Source of the DNA: an uncultured Clostridia bacterium
GTDB lineage: Bacteria > Bacillota_A > Clostridia > TANB77 > CAG-508
Assembly (NCBI GenBank): GCA_947628465.1
Contig: CANQZZ010000026.1
Location: 1 to 15,620, forward strand
DNA: 15,620 nucleotides
Direction: 5' to 3'
A model generated the notes under the pieces. The model searched no databases. It was given only the letters and a program-made list of their open reading frames with translations, and was not told the origin of the DNA. The position numbers and the translations under genes were made by a program. Numbering within the stretch: position 1 is the stretch's first letter; each line of letters opens with the position of its first letter. Positions 8,130 to 15,481 of this stretch are shown here, piece by piece.

Positions 8130-8169
8130 AATTGATATACTTATTTTTACTGATATAAGTATATCAATT
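8130..8169. repeat. 15-bp perfect inverted repeat overlapping the asp23 promoter
   Basis: The arms AATTGATATACTTAT (8130-8144) and ATAAGTATATCAATT (8155-8169) are perfect complements around a 10-bp spacer. The right arm contains the proposed -10 box of the asp23 promoter, so a start site near 8151 would leave only part of the repeat in RNA. That favours a repressor operator; alternatively it is a weak AT-rich terminator for spoIIP, as TTTTATTTTT follows it on the minus strand. Confidence 0.75.
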
Positions 8170-8186
8170 AACTTATTTTTTTACAA
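8158..8186 (-). promoter_or_regulatory. Probable promoter of the asp23-amaP-nusB-xseA group
   Basis: On the minus strand TTGTAA (8186-8181) and TATACT (8163-8158) are separated by exactly 17 bases. Each matches the sigma-A consensus at five of six positions. It lies in the 144-bp gap between spoIIP and asp23, and the 5' leader would be about 42 nt. Confidence 0.6.
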
Positions 8187-8252
8187 CCTTTTTTAAATAA
8201 ATTTTTTACTTTTACGTTTTAAAAGTATTTAAATCTAATTTTATGCAAAACA

Positions 8253-9414
8253 CTATTTACATACTTCTGCAAAAATATTGCTTAGGCATTGCATACTTAA
8301 TATGCATTGATCCAAAGTATTTCCTGTTGCTCCTACTTCTATAATAAATGAACCAGTTGTTAAATGTTGATTGTATCTTGAATTTCTAACTATTATTGGC
8401 CTAAATAATCCTGGATACATTTCATTTGCTTTTTCTTGAATTTTTACTGCCATTTTTAAATTTTGTTTCCAATTTGGATGTTCTAGCCCTCCACCATCTG
8501 TTCCAATAACAAACATCATTTGGGCAGCATATTTATCATTAAGTTTGACTGTTGGTGCATATTCATTTGAGCTTCCTACTGCATCTCTGTGCAAATCTAT
8601 TACTATTTGCGTATCTTCATTTGCTAGTATATTTTGTATTGTTTCTAAGGACCTTGTATATGAGCCAGAATATGCAGGATAATCATGATATGTAGTGTTA
8701 TGTGTTACATTAAATCCTTTTTTGGTTAAATAATTTGTAAGTTCTGTTCCTACCCTTACAACATTTTTATCTAAATCAGTTGTTCTATAGTTTCCACTTG
8801 ATACATATTCATATCCGCTCACTTGGTGTATAGCTTTCGCAAGTGTGTGTATGATATATTAATATATCTTTTTTGTTTTTTATTTCTATATCTGGTTTTA
8901 AAATAGTTTCAGTCAGCTCATAATCACTTTGGTTGTTTATTTTTACACTCGAATAGCTTGTCGTATATTTAGGTGTTATATTATTCTTTTCAACTTCCTC
9001 AGTAGTTACATTGCTTGGAAGTTCTTCTATCTTACTTGCTAATTCTTCTGCATCATCTATTGTAAGTTCTTCTTCGTTTATAACTAAATCAGTATTTTGA
9101 AAAATAGATTTATCAAATATCCCTGTTCCCATTGCCAAAATATCTGTATTTGTTAATATTTTAGTTCTCATATCATTATCTTTTTTATATGAGAATAAAG
9201 ACATAGATATATCTAAACAATCTAAAAATGAATAATTATTAATTTTTTGCACGCCATCGTCTAATGTTTCTTTTAATTTATTTTGATTTATATCAGCACT
9301 AGTATTTTTAGAAATATTTACTAATTGTATGCACATATATATTAAACAAACTATAATTCCTATTTTGAGCACATATTTAAAAATATCTTTTATACTTATA
9401 ACCGCTATATTCAT
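8253..9414 (-). CDS. spoIIP: Stage II sporulation protein P (one +1 shift at CGG)
   Basis: SpoIIP is an amidase and endopeptidase that works with SpoIID and SpoIIM to degrade septal peptidoglycan during engulfment. The N-terminus has one membrane segment at about 12-30 and a variable extracytoplasmic region. The catalytic domain begins with ILIYHTHTCESYTPSE (to residue 199). There the frame meets CGG ATA TGA. Skipping the C gives SE-GYEYVSSGNYRTTDL and continues through IVIDLHRDA, a conserved metal-site segment, and FIIEVGATGNT to a TAG stop. The restored length is 386 aa, normal for the family (about 400 in Bacillus). Without the shift the protein ends right after its first zinc-site motif, so would be inactive. 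GGGGAG lies about 8 nt before the ATG. It is monocistronic, between the hisS terminator and asp23. I saw no convincing sigma-F or sigma-E site upstream. Confidence 0.92.
8815..8817 (-). other. In-frame CGG +1 frameshift site 3 (spoIIP)
   Basis: The coding strand reads AGT GAG CGG ATA TGA in the upstream frame. Skipping the C gives GAG GGA TAT GAA (E-G-Y-E) and the rest of the SpoIIP catalytic domain. The preceding GAG tRNA cannot slip onto AGC. Confidence 0.88.
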
Positions 9415-9475
9415 ATATAACTCCCCTAAAATAATCTATATTAATATTTATTCTTGATATCTTTTTATATGACTT

Positions 9476-9514
9476 AAAAAGTAAAAGGCAAAAGAGCATC
9501 TAGCCCTTTTGCCT
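9476..9514 (-). terminator. Intrinsic terminator of the recJ-relA-MBL-hisS unit
   Basis: In minus-strand RNA a 12-bp stem with one G-U pair (arms 9514-9503, AGGCAAAAGGGC, and 9497-9486, GCTCTTTTGCCT) closes a 5-nt loop and is followed by TTTACTTTTT. It begins about 20 nt after the hisS stop codon. It separates hisS from spoIIP. Confidence 0.85.
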
Positions 9515-9532
9515 CTAATATTTTATTCATTT

Positions 9533-10843
9533 TTACTTTAATTTTTTTATTATATCTTCTATCTTCATTTGTTCTTGTGTGCCTTGCTTCATATCTTTTA
9601 TAGTTAGCAGACCTGATTTAATTTCATCTTCACCTATTACTATAACATAAGGTATTTTTAATTTATCTGCATACTTAAATTTTGCTTTTATTTTTTTATC
9701 GTCAAAATATATTTCTGTGTTTATTCCAGCATTTCTTAATTCATTTGCTACTTCTATAGATTTACTTAAATCTTCTACCATAGATACTACTAAAATATCT
9801 GATATTGCATCTTTATCTACTTTTACTAATCCTATATCATTTAGTATAAAGAATAGTCTTGTAAGTCCTATTGACATTCCTACTCCTGGAAGTTCCTTAT
9901 CTGTATAGTATCCTGCTAAATCATTATATCTTCCACCTGAGCAAATGCTTCCTATTGATTTATAGTCATTTAAAAATGTTTCATAAACTGTTCCAGTATA
10001 ATAGTCAAGACCTCTTGCTATGCTTAAATCAATTTCAAATACTTCATCTGGCACATTGAATAATCTTATATATTTTACTACTTCTTTTAATTCACTTACT
10101 CCTGTTTTATATAATTCGTTCTCTATTCCTAAATTTTCTAACTTTTCTATTTTTTCATCAGTTGTACCATTTATTTCTATAAAATTAATTATTGTATTTA
10201 TACTTTCATCTTGCATGTTATAGTCGTCTTTAAATATTGCAATTACTGTTTCTTTTCCTATTTTTTCTATTTTATCAATTGTTCTCATTATATCTACTGA
10301 TTTATCTTTTACATCTGCTTCTTCAAATAGTCCATTTAATATTTTTCTGTTATTAATATGTATTGAAAGATTTGGCAACCCCAAACTTTTAAATGTTTCA
10401 TACATTACAGCTGGTATTTCTGCATCATTTATTATATTTAGTGAGCTATCGCCTATTATATCAATATCACATTGATAAAACTCACGAAATCTACCACGCT
10501 GAGCTCTTTCACCTCTATATACTTTTCCTATTTGATATCTTCTAAAAGGAAATGTAATTTGGTTATAATACTGTGCAACATATTTTGCAAGTGGTACTGT
10601 TAAATCAAATCTTAATGTTAAATTACTATCACCTTTTGTAAATGAATATAATTGTTTTTCAGTTTCTCCTCCTGCTTTTGCAAGAAGTACATCTGAAGAT
10701 TCAATTACTGGTGTATCTATTGGTAAAAATCCGAATTTTTCATACGAATTTCTTATTTTATCTAACATTTGGTTAAATAGAACTTGCTCATTTGGCAGAA
10801 GTTCCATAAAACCTGATAATGTTTTTGGTTCTACTTTATTCAT
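9533..10843 (-). CDS. hisS: Histidyl-tRNA synthetase
   Basis: A class II aminoacyl-tRNA synthetase of 436 aa, somewhat over the usual 420. Motif 1 lies in the first 60 residues (IDTPVIESSDVL), followed by LTLRFDLTVPLAKYVAQ. Motif 2 is RYQIGKVYRGERAQRGRFRE at about 105-127, continuing with FYQCDIDIIG. The histidine-specific segments ARGLDYYTGTVYE (near 273) and SGGRYNDLAGYY (near 297) are present, and motif 3 is GVGMSIGLTRLF near 317. The C-terminal anticodon-binding domain covers about 340-436. AGAGGAG precedes the ATG. It starts 27 bp after the MBL gene and has a strong terminator after it. The gap upstream is too short for a T-box leader. One CGG (10733) is out of frame (TTC-GGA), and the gene is intact. 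Confidence 0.96.
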   Translation of the reverse strand: MNKVEPKTLSGFMELLPNEQVLFNQMLDKIRNSYEKFGFLPIDTPVIESSDVLLAKAGGETEKQLYSFTKGDSNLTLRFDLTVPLAKYVAQYYNQITFPFRRYQIGKVYRGERAQRGRFREFYQCDIDIIGDSSLNIINDAEIPAVMYETFKSLGLPNLSIHINNRKILNGLFEEADVKDKSVDIMRTIDKIEKIGKETVIAIFKDDYNMQDESINTIINFIEINGTTDEKIEKLENLGIENELYKTGVSELKEVVKYIRLFNVPDEVFEIDLSIARGLDYYTGTVYETFLNDYKSIGSICSGGRYNDLAGYYTDKELPGVGMSIGLTRLFFILNDIGLVKVDKDAISDILVVSMVEDLSKSIEVANELRNAGINTEIYFDDKKIKAKFKYADKLKIPYVIVIGEDEIKSGLLTIKDMKQGTQEQMKIEDIIKKLK

Positions 10844-10870
10844 AATTTTTCTCCTCTCATAACTTTTAAA

Positions 10871-11520
10871 TTAATATCCTCTTGGTTGTAATTCTAAATA
10901 TATTGGTTTTTCCTCTTTTACCATTGTTGATTTTCCGATGACCTGGATATATTATTGTGTCATCTGGAAGTGTCATTATTTTTTCTGTAATTGAGTTAAT
11001 TACTGACTCAAAATCGCTTGTGGGTAAATCTGTTCTTCCCCATGTTCCTTTAAATATTGTATCTCCTGAAAGTATTAAATTTTCTTTTTCTATATACAGG
11101 CAAATCCCACCTTTTGTGTGTCCTGGAGTATGAAGTACTTTTATTTCTATGTTTCCTACATGAATTAAATCATTATCATTTAATCTAGAATCCGCTTCTA
11201 TCGAAATTTCTCCTAGTCCAATATAACTAGATAAATTAACTGCTGGATCTTTAAGTCCTTCAGCATCTTCAAAATGAATTAAAACTTGCCCTCCATATTT
11301 TGCCTTTAACTCTTCAACTCCTGCTATATGGTCTCCGGTGGCAATGGGTTAGAACTATATATTTTAGTTTAGAATGCATTGCATCTAACATTTCTGAAAT
11401 TTTATTTACTTCTCCACCTGGGTCAACTACCATTGTTTCCTTTGTTTCTTCATCTTGCACAATATAGCAATTTGTTTCTAAAACCATTGGCACTGCTACT
11501 TTAACTCTTTTTAGTATCAT
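10871..11520 (-). CDS. Metallo-beta-lactamase fold hydrolase, glyoxalase II-like (two +1 shifts at CGG)
   Basis: A small MBL-fold hydrolase similar to YqgX-like hydroxyacylglutathione hydrolases; the real substrate is unknown. The first frame has TNCYIVQDEETKETMVVDPGGE and reaches LTHCH (57-61), then an in-frame CGG. Skipping the C completes the metal motif HCHGDH and continues with IAGVEELKAKYGG, VLHTPGHTKGG, ILSGDTIFKGTWGRTDLP and IIYPGH (to 194), where a second in-frame CGG occurs. Skipping that C gives PGHGKSTMVKEEKP and a C-terminus ending ELQPRGY. The restored length is 215 aa, normal for the family. Both shifts fall on metal-site glycines, so neither truncated form could be active. AAGGAAG precedes the ATG, which starts 12 bp after relA. 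Without shift decoding, the middle 133 residues have no start codon near their beginning. Confidence 0.92.
10935..10937 (-). other. In-frame CGG +1 frameshift site 4 (MBL hydrolase, second shift)
   Basis: After the first shift the coding strand reads CCA GGT CAT CGG AAA. Skipping the C gives CAT GGA AAA TCA ACA (H-G-K-S-T), the expected PGHG segment near the C-terminus of glyoxalase II-like enzymes, and a natural end 21 residues on. Confidence 0.85.
11335..11337 (-). other. In-frame CGG +1 frameshift site 5 (MBL hydrolase, first shift)
   Basis: The coding strand reads CAT TGC CAC CGG AGA in the upstream frame. Skipping the C gives CAC GGA GAC CAT (H-G-D-H), completing the HxHxDH metal-binding signature that defines the superfamily. 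Confidence 0.92.
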
Positions 11521-11532
11521 TTGTACACTTCC

Positions 11533-13731
11533 TTATTTTTTACGTTTAACCTCATATACACTATCAATCTTCCTAATAGCTTTAATAACTTTACTCATTT
11601 GTTCTATATTTTCTACTTCTAATGTAACCTCGATTGTTGCAATTCTTTCTTTACTTGTTTTTGTATTTACTCCCATTATATTAATTTTTTGTGAAGTTAT
11701 TTCTTTTACAATATCAGAAAGCAACCCTTTTCTGTCATTTGATAATATTTCTATATCAACATTATATGTACCAGGTGCTTCTTCATTATACCAAGCTACA
11801 TCTATTATTCTATTTTCATCTTGCAATAGGCTTTGTATATTAACACAGTCAGTTCTATGAATAGATACGCCCCTTCCTTTTGTGATATATCCTATTATTT
11901 CATCACCCGGAACTGGATTACAACATCTTGAAAATTTAACTAAACAATTGTCTATTCCTTTTACAATTACACCTGATTTTGGTGCTTTCTTTACTGCTGA
12001 TTTTTTGCTTGTTAACTCTTTAAGTTTCTCTTCAATGATTACTTCTTCATGCTCTTTTTTATACTCTTCTAGTAATCTTGCAATTATTTTTCCTGGTGAT
12101 ATTGCTCCAAATCCAATACTTGCAAACATATCATCAGTATTTGCAAAATGATATCTTTCTAATACATTGTTTATCCACTCAGTTTTAAATAAATCACTAT
12201 GTGACATGCCTATTCTTTTTATTTCTTTATCAATAGTTTCTTTACCTCTTATAATGTTTTCTTCTCTTTCTGCCTTTTTAAACCATTGAGAAATTTTTGT
12301 TTTTGCACTTGAGCTTTTTACAAATTTAAGCCAATCTCTACTTGGTCCTTTTGCAGTATCTGATGTAATTATTTCTACAATATCTCCGCTTTTCAATTTA
12401 GTAACAATTGGCATCATTTTACTATTTATTTTACAACCAATCATTCTATGTCCAACTTCTGCATGTATTGCATAAGCAAAGTCTATAGGTGTTGCATCTC
12501 TTGGAAGCGTTTTTATTTCGCCTTTTGGTGTAAATACATATACTTCATCCTCAAACAACTCTGTTTTTAATGTTTTCAAAAATTCAGTTGGGTCTTGCAT
12601 ATCTTGTTGCCATTCCAATGTTTCTCTAAGCCATGCAAGTTTATCATCTGATACTATAACATTAGATTTTTTTCCTGTTTTATTATTTGCCTCTTTATAT
12701 GCCCAGTGTGCAGCGATACCAAACTCAGCAACTTGATGCATGTCCCATGTACGAACTTGTACTTCAAATGGTGTTCCATTTGGTCCTAAAAGTGTTGTAT
12801 GTATTGATTGATACATATTTGGTTTTGGTACAGATATATAATCTTTAAATCTTCCTGGCATTGGTGTATATAAATCATGTACTACTCCAAGTGCTGCATA
12901 GCAGTCTTTTACTGAATTTACAATTATTCTAAGTGCAAATAAATCATATACTTGATCAAGTGTTATATTATCTCTTTTCATTTTTCTATATATACTATAT
13001 AAATGTTTTGCCCTACCTTTTATTTCTGCTTCTATTTTTTCCTTCTTCAAAGCAACTTTTATTTCGTCCATAATTTTTTCGATAAATTCTAGACGTTCTT
13101 CTCTTTTCTTTTCTATGCCTTCTACTAATTCTCTATATTCTTCTGGATATAAATATCTAAAAGCTAAATCTTCAAGTTCCCATTTTAAAGAATATATACC
13201 TAATCTATTTGCAAGTGGTGCATATAAATCCATAGTTTCTTTAGCATTTGCAATTTGTCTATCTCTTTTTAAATACTTTAATGTTCTCATATTATGAAGT
13301 CTATCTGCAAGTTTTATAAGTATTACTCTTATATCTTTTCCCATAGCAAGAAACATTTTTCTGTAGTTTTCTACTTGTTGTTCTTCTACACTAGAATATT
13401 GGATTTTACCAAGTTTAGTAACACCTTCTACCATCTCTGCAATTTCCTGTCCAAATTCATTTACTATATCTTCGTGTGTTATTTTAGTATCTTCTACAAC
13501 ATCATGAAGAAGTGCCGAAGCAATAGAATTATCATCTAGTTTTAATTCTGCTAAAATATATGCTACCTCTAAAGGATGGACTATATATTCTTCTCCTGAC
13601 ATTCTTTTTTGCTCTTTATGACTATTTTTCGCATATTCATAAGCTTTTCTTATTAAATTACTATCTGATTTACGATTATACTCTTTTACTTTTTTTATGA
13701 GTTTGTCTATTGTAATTTCTTCTTTTTGCAT
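11533..13731 (-). CDS. relA: Bifunctional (p)ppGpp synthetase/hydrolase, RSH family
   Basis: A long RelA/SpoT homologue of 732 aa that makes and degrades (p)ppGpp in the stringent response. The N-terminal HD hydrolase domain is intact (HPLEVAYILAEL, ALLHDVVEDT near 75, LIKLADRLHNMRTL near 145), so hydrolysis is expected. The synthetase domain has YDLFALRIIV, GRFKDYISVPKPNMYQSIHT (near 293) and EVQVRTWDMH. A TGS domain follows at about 390-450 (VFTPKGEIKTLPRDATPIDF), then the conserved CCNPVPGDEIIGY region and a C-terminal ACT domain at about 655-732. I start at the ATG at 13731, not the TTG six bases upstream, because AAAGGGA lies 7 nt before it. It follows recJ by 29 bp and precedes the MBL gene by 12 bp. 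Three CGG trinucleotides (11909, 12388, 13517) are all out of frame. Confidence 0.95.
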   Translation of the reverse strand: MQKEEITIDKLIKKVKEYNRKSDSNLIRKAYEYAKNSHKEQKRMSGEEYIVHPLEVAYILAELKLDDNSIASALLHDVVEDTKITHEDIVNEFGQEIAEMVEGVTKLGKIQYSSVEEQQVENYRKMFLAMGKDIRVILIKLADRLHNMRTLKYLKRDRQIANAKETMDLYAPLANRLGIYSLKWELEDLAFRYLYPEEYRELVEGIEKKREERLEFIEKIMDEIKVALKKEKIEAEIKGRAKHLYSIYRKMKRDNITLDQVYDLFALRIIVNSVKDCYAALGVVHDLYTPMPGRFKDYISVPKPNMYQSIHTTLLGPNGTPFEVQVRTWDMHQVAEFGIAAHWAYKEANNKTGKKSNVIVSDDKLAWLRETLEWQQDMQDPTEFLKTLKTELFEDEVYVFTPKGEIKTLPRDATPIDFAYAIHAEVGHRMIGCKINSKMMPIVTKLKSGDIVEIITSDTAKGPSRDWLKFVKSSSAKTKISQWFKKAEREENIIRGKETIDKEIKRIGMSHSDLFKTEWINNVLERYHFANTDDMFASIGFGAISPGKIIARLLEEYKKEHEEVIIEEKLKELTSKKSAVKKAPKSGVIVKGIDNCLVKFSRCCNPVPGDEIIGYITKGRGVSIHRTDCVNIQSLLQDENRIIDVAWYNEEAPGTYNVDIEILSNDRKGLLSDIVKEITSQKINIMGVNTKTSKERIATIEVTLEVENIEQMSKVIKAIRKIDSVYEVKRKK

Positions 13732-13760
13732 ATACAAATCCCTTTCTTTTTACTTACTTG

Positions 13761-15451
13761 TTATATTGATTTCATAATATCTTTAATGTTTATTTGTACT
13801 AATTCTTGATTTCCGAATGTATTTATTTCTAATACTCCTGCTACATCTATTTTATCACCGATTGTATATTCTTCTGATAGATGTCCCAAATTAAATCCAA
13901 TTGCATTTATTAAAAAGTTATTATCTTTTAAAGTAAGTTTCAAATGTTTACCTTCTGACAGAGCTCTTATTGAGTCTATCTTTAAATTTTTATATACAAA
14001 TATTGGTGTTTTATTTTTTTCACCAAATGGTTCTAATTTTTCTAATTCTTTAACTGCATCTTTAGTGATATCTTTTGCTGTAATTACCCCATCTATTTTT
14101 ATAACTGGAACTATATTTTTTATATCTTTTGATACTGCAATTTCTTCAAATTTCTTTTTGAAATCATCAAACATTTCTCGCTTTAGTGAAACGCCGACTG
14201 CCATTTCGTGTCCACCATATTTTTCTAAATACTTGCTACATTTTATTAATGCATCATGTAAGTCAAATCCAGGAAGGCTTCTTCCTGAGCCTTTTCCTTC
14301 ATCACCTTCAAAGCATATAAGTATTGTAGGTTTGAAAAATTTTTCTGTTATTTTTGATGCAACTATTCCTATTACGCCATGATGCCAATTGTTTCCGCTT
14401 AATACTATGCTACTTAAATTATTTACATCTTCTTTTTCAAGTTCTGAAAGTGCTTGTTTGAAAATTTCTTTTTCTTTTGCTTGTCTTTCTACATTGTATT
14501 TATTAAGATTTATTGTAATTTCTCTTGCTTCTTGTATATTATTTGTTAAAAATAATTTTAAAGCTTCGTTTTGATATCCCATTCTACCACATGCATTTAT
14601 TCTAGGTGCTACGCCAAATGAAATTGTGCTAGAATCTATTTTTTTATATCCTGATTCTTTTATTAAAGTTTTAAGCCCTATATTCTTAGTTTGTGCAATA
14701 AGCATTAATCCTAATTTAGTAATTACTCTATTTTCATCAACTAATGGAACTATATCAGATATTGTTCCAACACATACTATGTCTAAATATTTTAGATACT
14801 CATTATCATTTAATCCTAGTTTAATTGATATTGCTTGTATTAATTTAAATACTACTCCGGCAACCTGCAAGTCCTCTAAATGGATATTTGTTATCATTTC
14901 TTTTTGCATCAATTACTGCAAGTGCATTTGGAAGTTCTTCTAATTGCTCATGGTGGTCTGTTACAATGGTTTCTAATCCACATTTATTACTATATTCTAT
15001 TTCTTCTATTCCAGATATTCCGACAGTCTACTGTTATCATTAATGTATATTTTTGTTTAATGATTTTTTCTACTGCTTCCTTATTTAGACCATATCCTTC
15101 TTCTAATCTATTAGGAATATAGTAGTCTACATCTAATCCTCTTTCAAATAAGAATTTTTTTAAAACAGTGGTACTTGTTATTCCATCAACATCATAGTCA
15201 CCATATATTATAACTTTTTCATGGTTGTTTATTGCTTTTATTATTCTATCTACCGCAATCTCCATATCTGGCATTAAAAACGGATCGTGGAAATCGTTTC
15301 TTACTGGATTTAAAAATACCCTTATTTGCTCGTCTTCTACTATCCCTCTATTTACTAATATTTTTGCAAGTAAGTAAGATATATTAAATTTATTTGATAT
15401 TTCTTTTGCTTTTTCTTCATTTGGTTCATAAAATTCCCATTTCTTATTCAT
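13761..15451 (-). CDS. recJ: Single-stranded-DNA-specific exonuclease RecJ (two +1 shifts at CGG)
   Basis: RecJ is a 5'-3' single-strand exonuclease of the DHH family used in recombination and repair. The first part contains IIYGDYDVDGITST (motif I near 81-94) and reaches LMITVDC (to 143), then an in-frame CGG. Skipping the C gives VDCGISGIEEIEYSN and IVTDHHEQLEELP, with the name-giving DHH at 165-167, up to LAGC (197), where a second in-frame CGG occurs. Skipping that C gives GVVFKLIQAI and a long open frame with APRINACGRMG, HHGVIGIVASK, GSGRSLPGFDLHDAL and KYGGHEMAVG. The restored length is 562 aa, normal for RecJ. The two shifts are 163 bp apart and enclose the DHH motif. It probably heads the recJ-relA-MBL-hisS transcript. 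GGGAG precedes the ATG. An in-frame CGA (14180) encodes arginine normally, and five other CGG trinucleotides are out of frame. Confidence 0.94.
14857..14859 (-). other. In-frame CGG +1 frameshift site 6 (recJ, second shift)
   Basis: After the first recJ shift the coding strand reads GCA GGT TGC CGG AGT, with TAA three codons later. Skipping the C gives TGC GGA GTA GTA TTT (C-G-V-V-F), the conserved glycine-rich RecJ segment before FKL. Confidence 0.88.
15020..15022 (-). other. In-frame CGG +1 frameshift site 7 (recJ, first shift)
   Basis: The coding strand reads GTA GAC TGT CGG AAT in the upstream frame. Skipping the C gives TGT GGA ATA TCT GGA (C-G-I-S-G), the conserved VDCGIS motif III of RecJ. 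Confidence 0.92.
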
Positions 15452-15481
15452 AAATTCTCCCTAAAAATAAACATTTGTAAC

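Noticed and set aside
10844..10870. A T-box or other leader upstream of hisS.
   Set aside because: Only 27 bp separate the MBL stop codon from the hisS start, mostly taken by the ribosome binding site.
183..15022. Plain reassignment of CGG to another amino acid, such as tryptophan or glutamine, as reported in some bacteria.
   Set aside because: Reassignment keeps the frame. Here the conserved reading continues only in the +1 frame after each CGG, so a sense reading of three bases cannot explain the data.
183..15022. Programmed frameshift at a slippery sequence with a downstream pseudoknot, as in prfB or dnaX.
   Set aside because: The upstream codons differ at every site, no stop codon lies at the shift position, and I see no shared downstream structure or internal Shine-Dalgarno.
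41..15451. The five interrupted genes could be pseudogenes.
   Set aside because: Decay should give varied lesions: stops, deletions, and shifts of either sign at any sequence. Here there are only single +1 events of one kind, the flanking sequence is fully conserved, and the genes include housekeeping functions.
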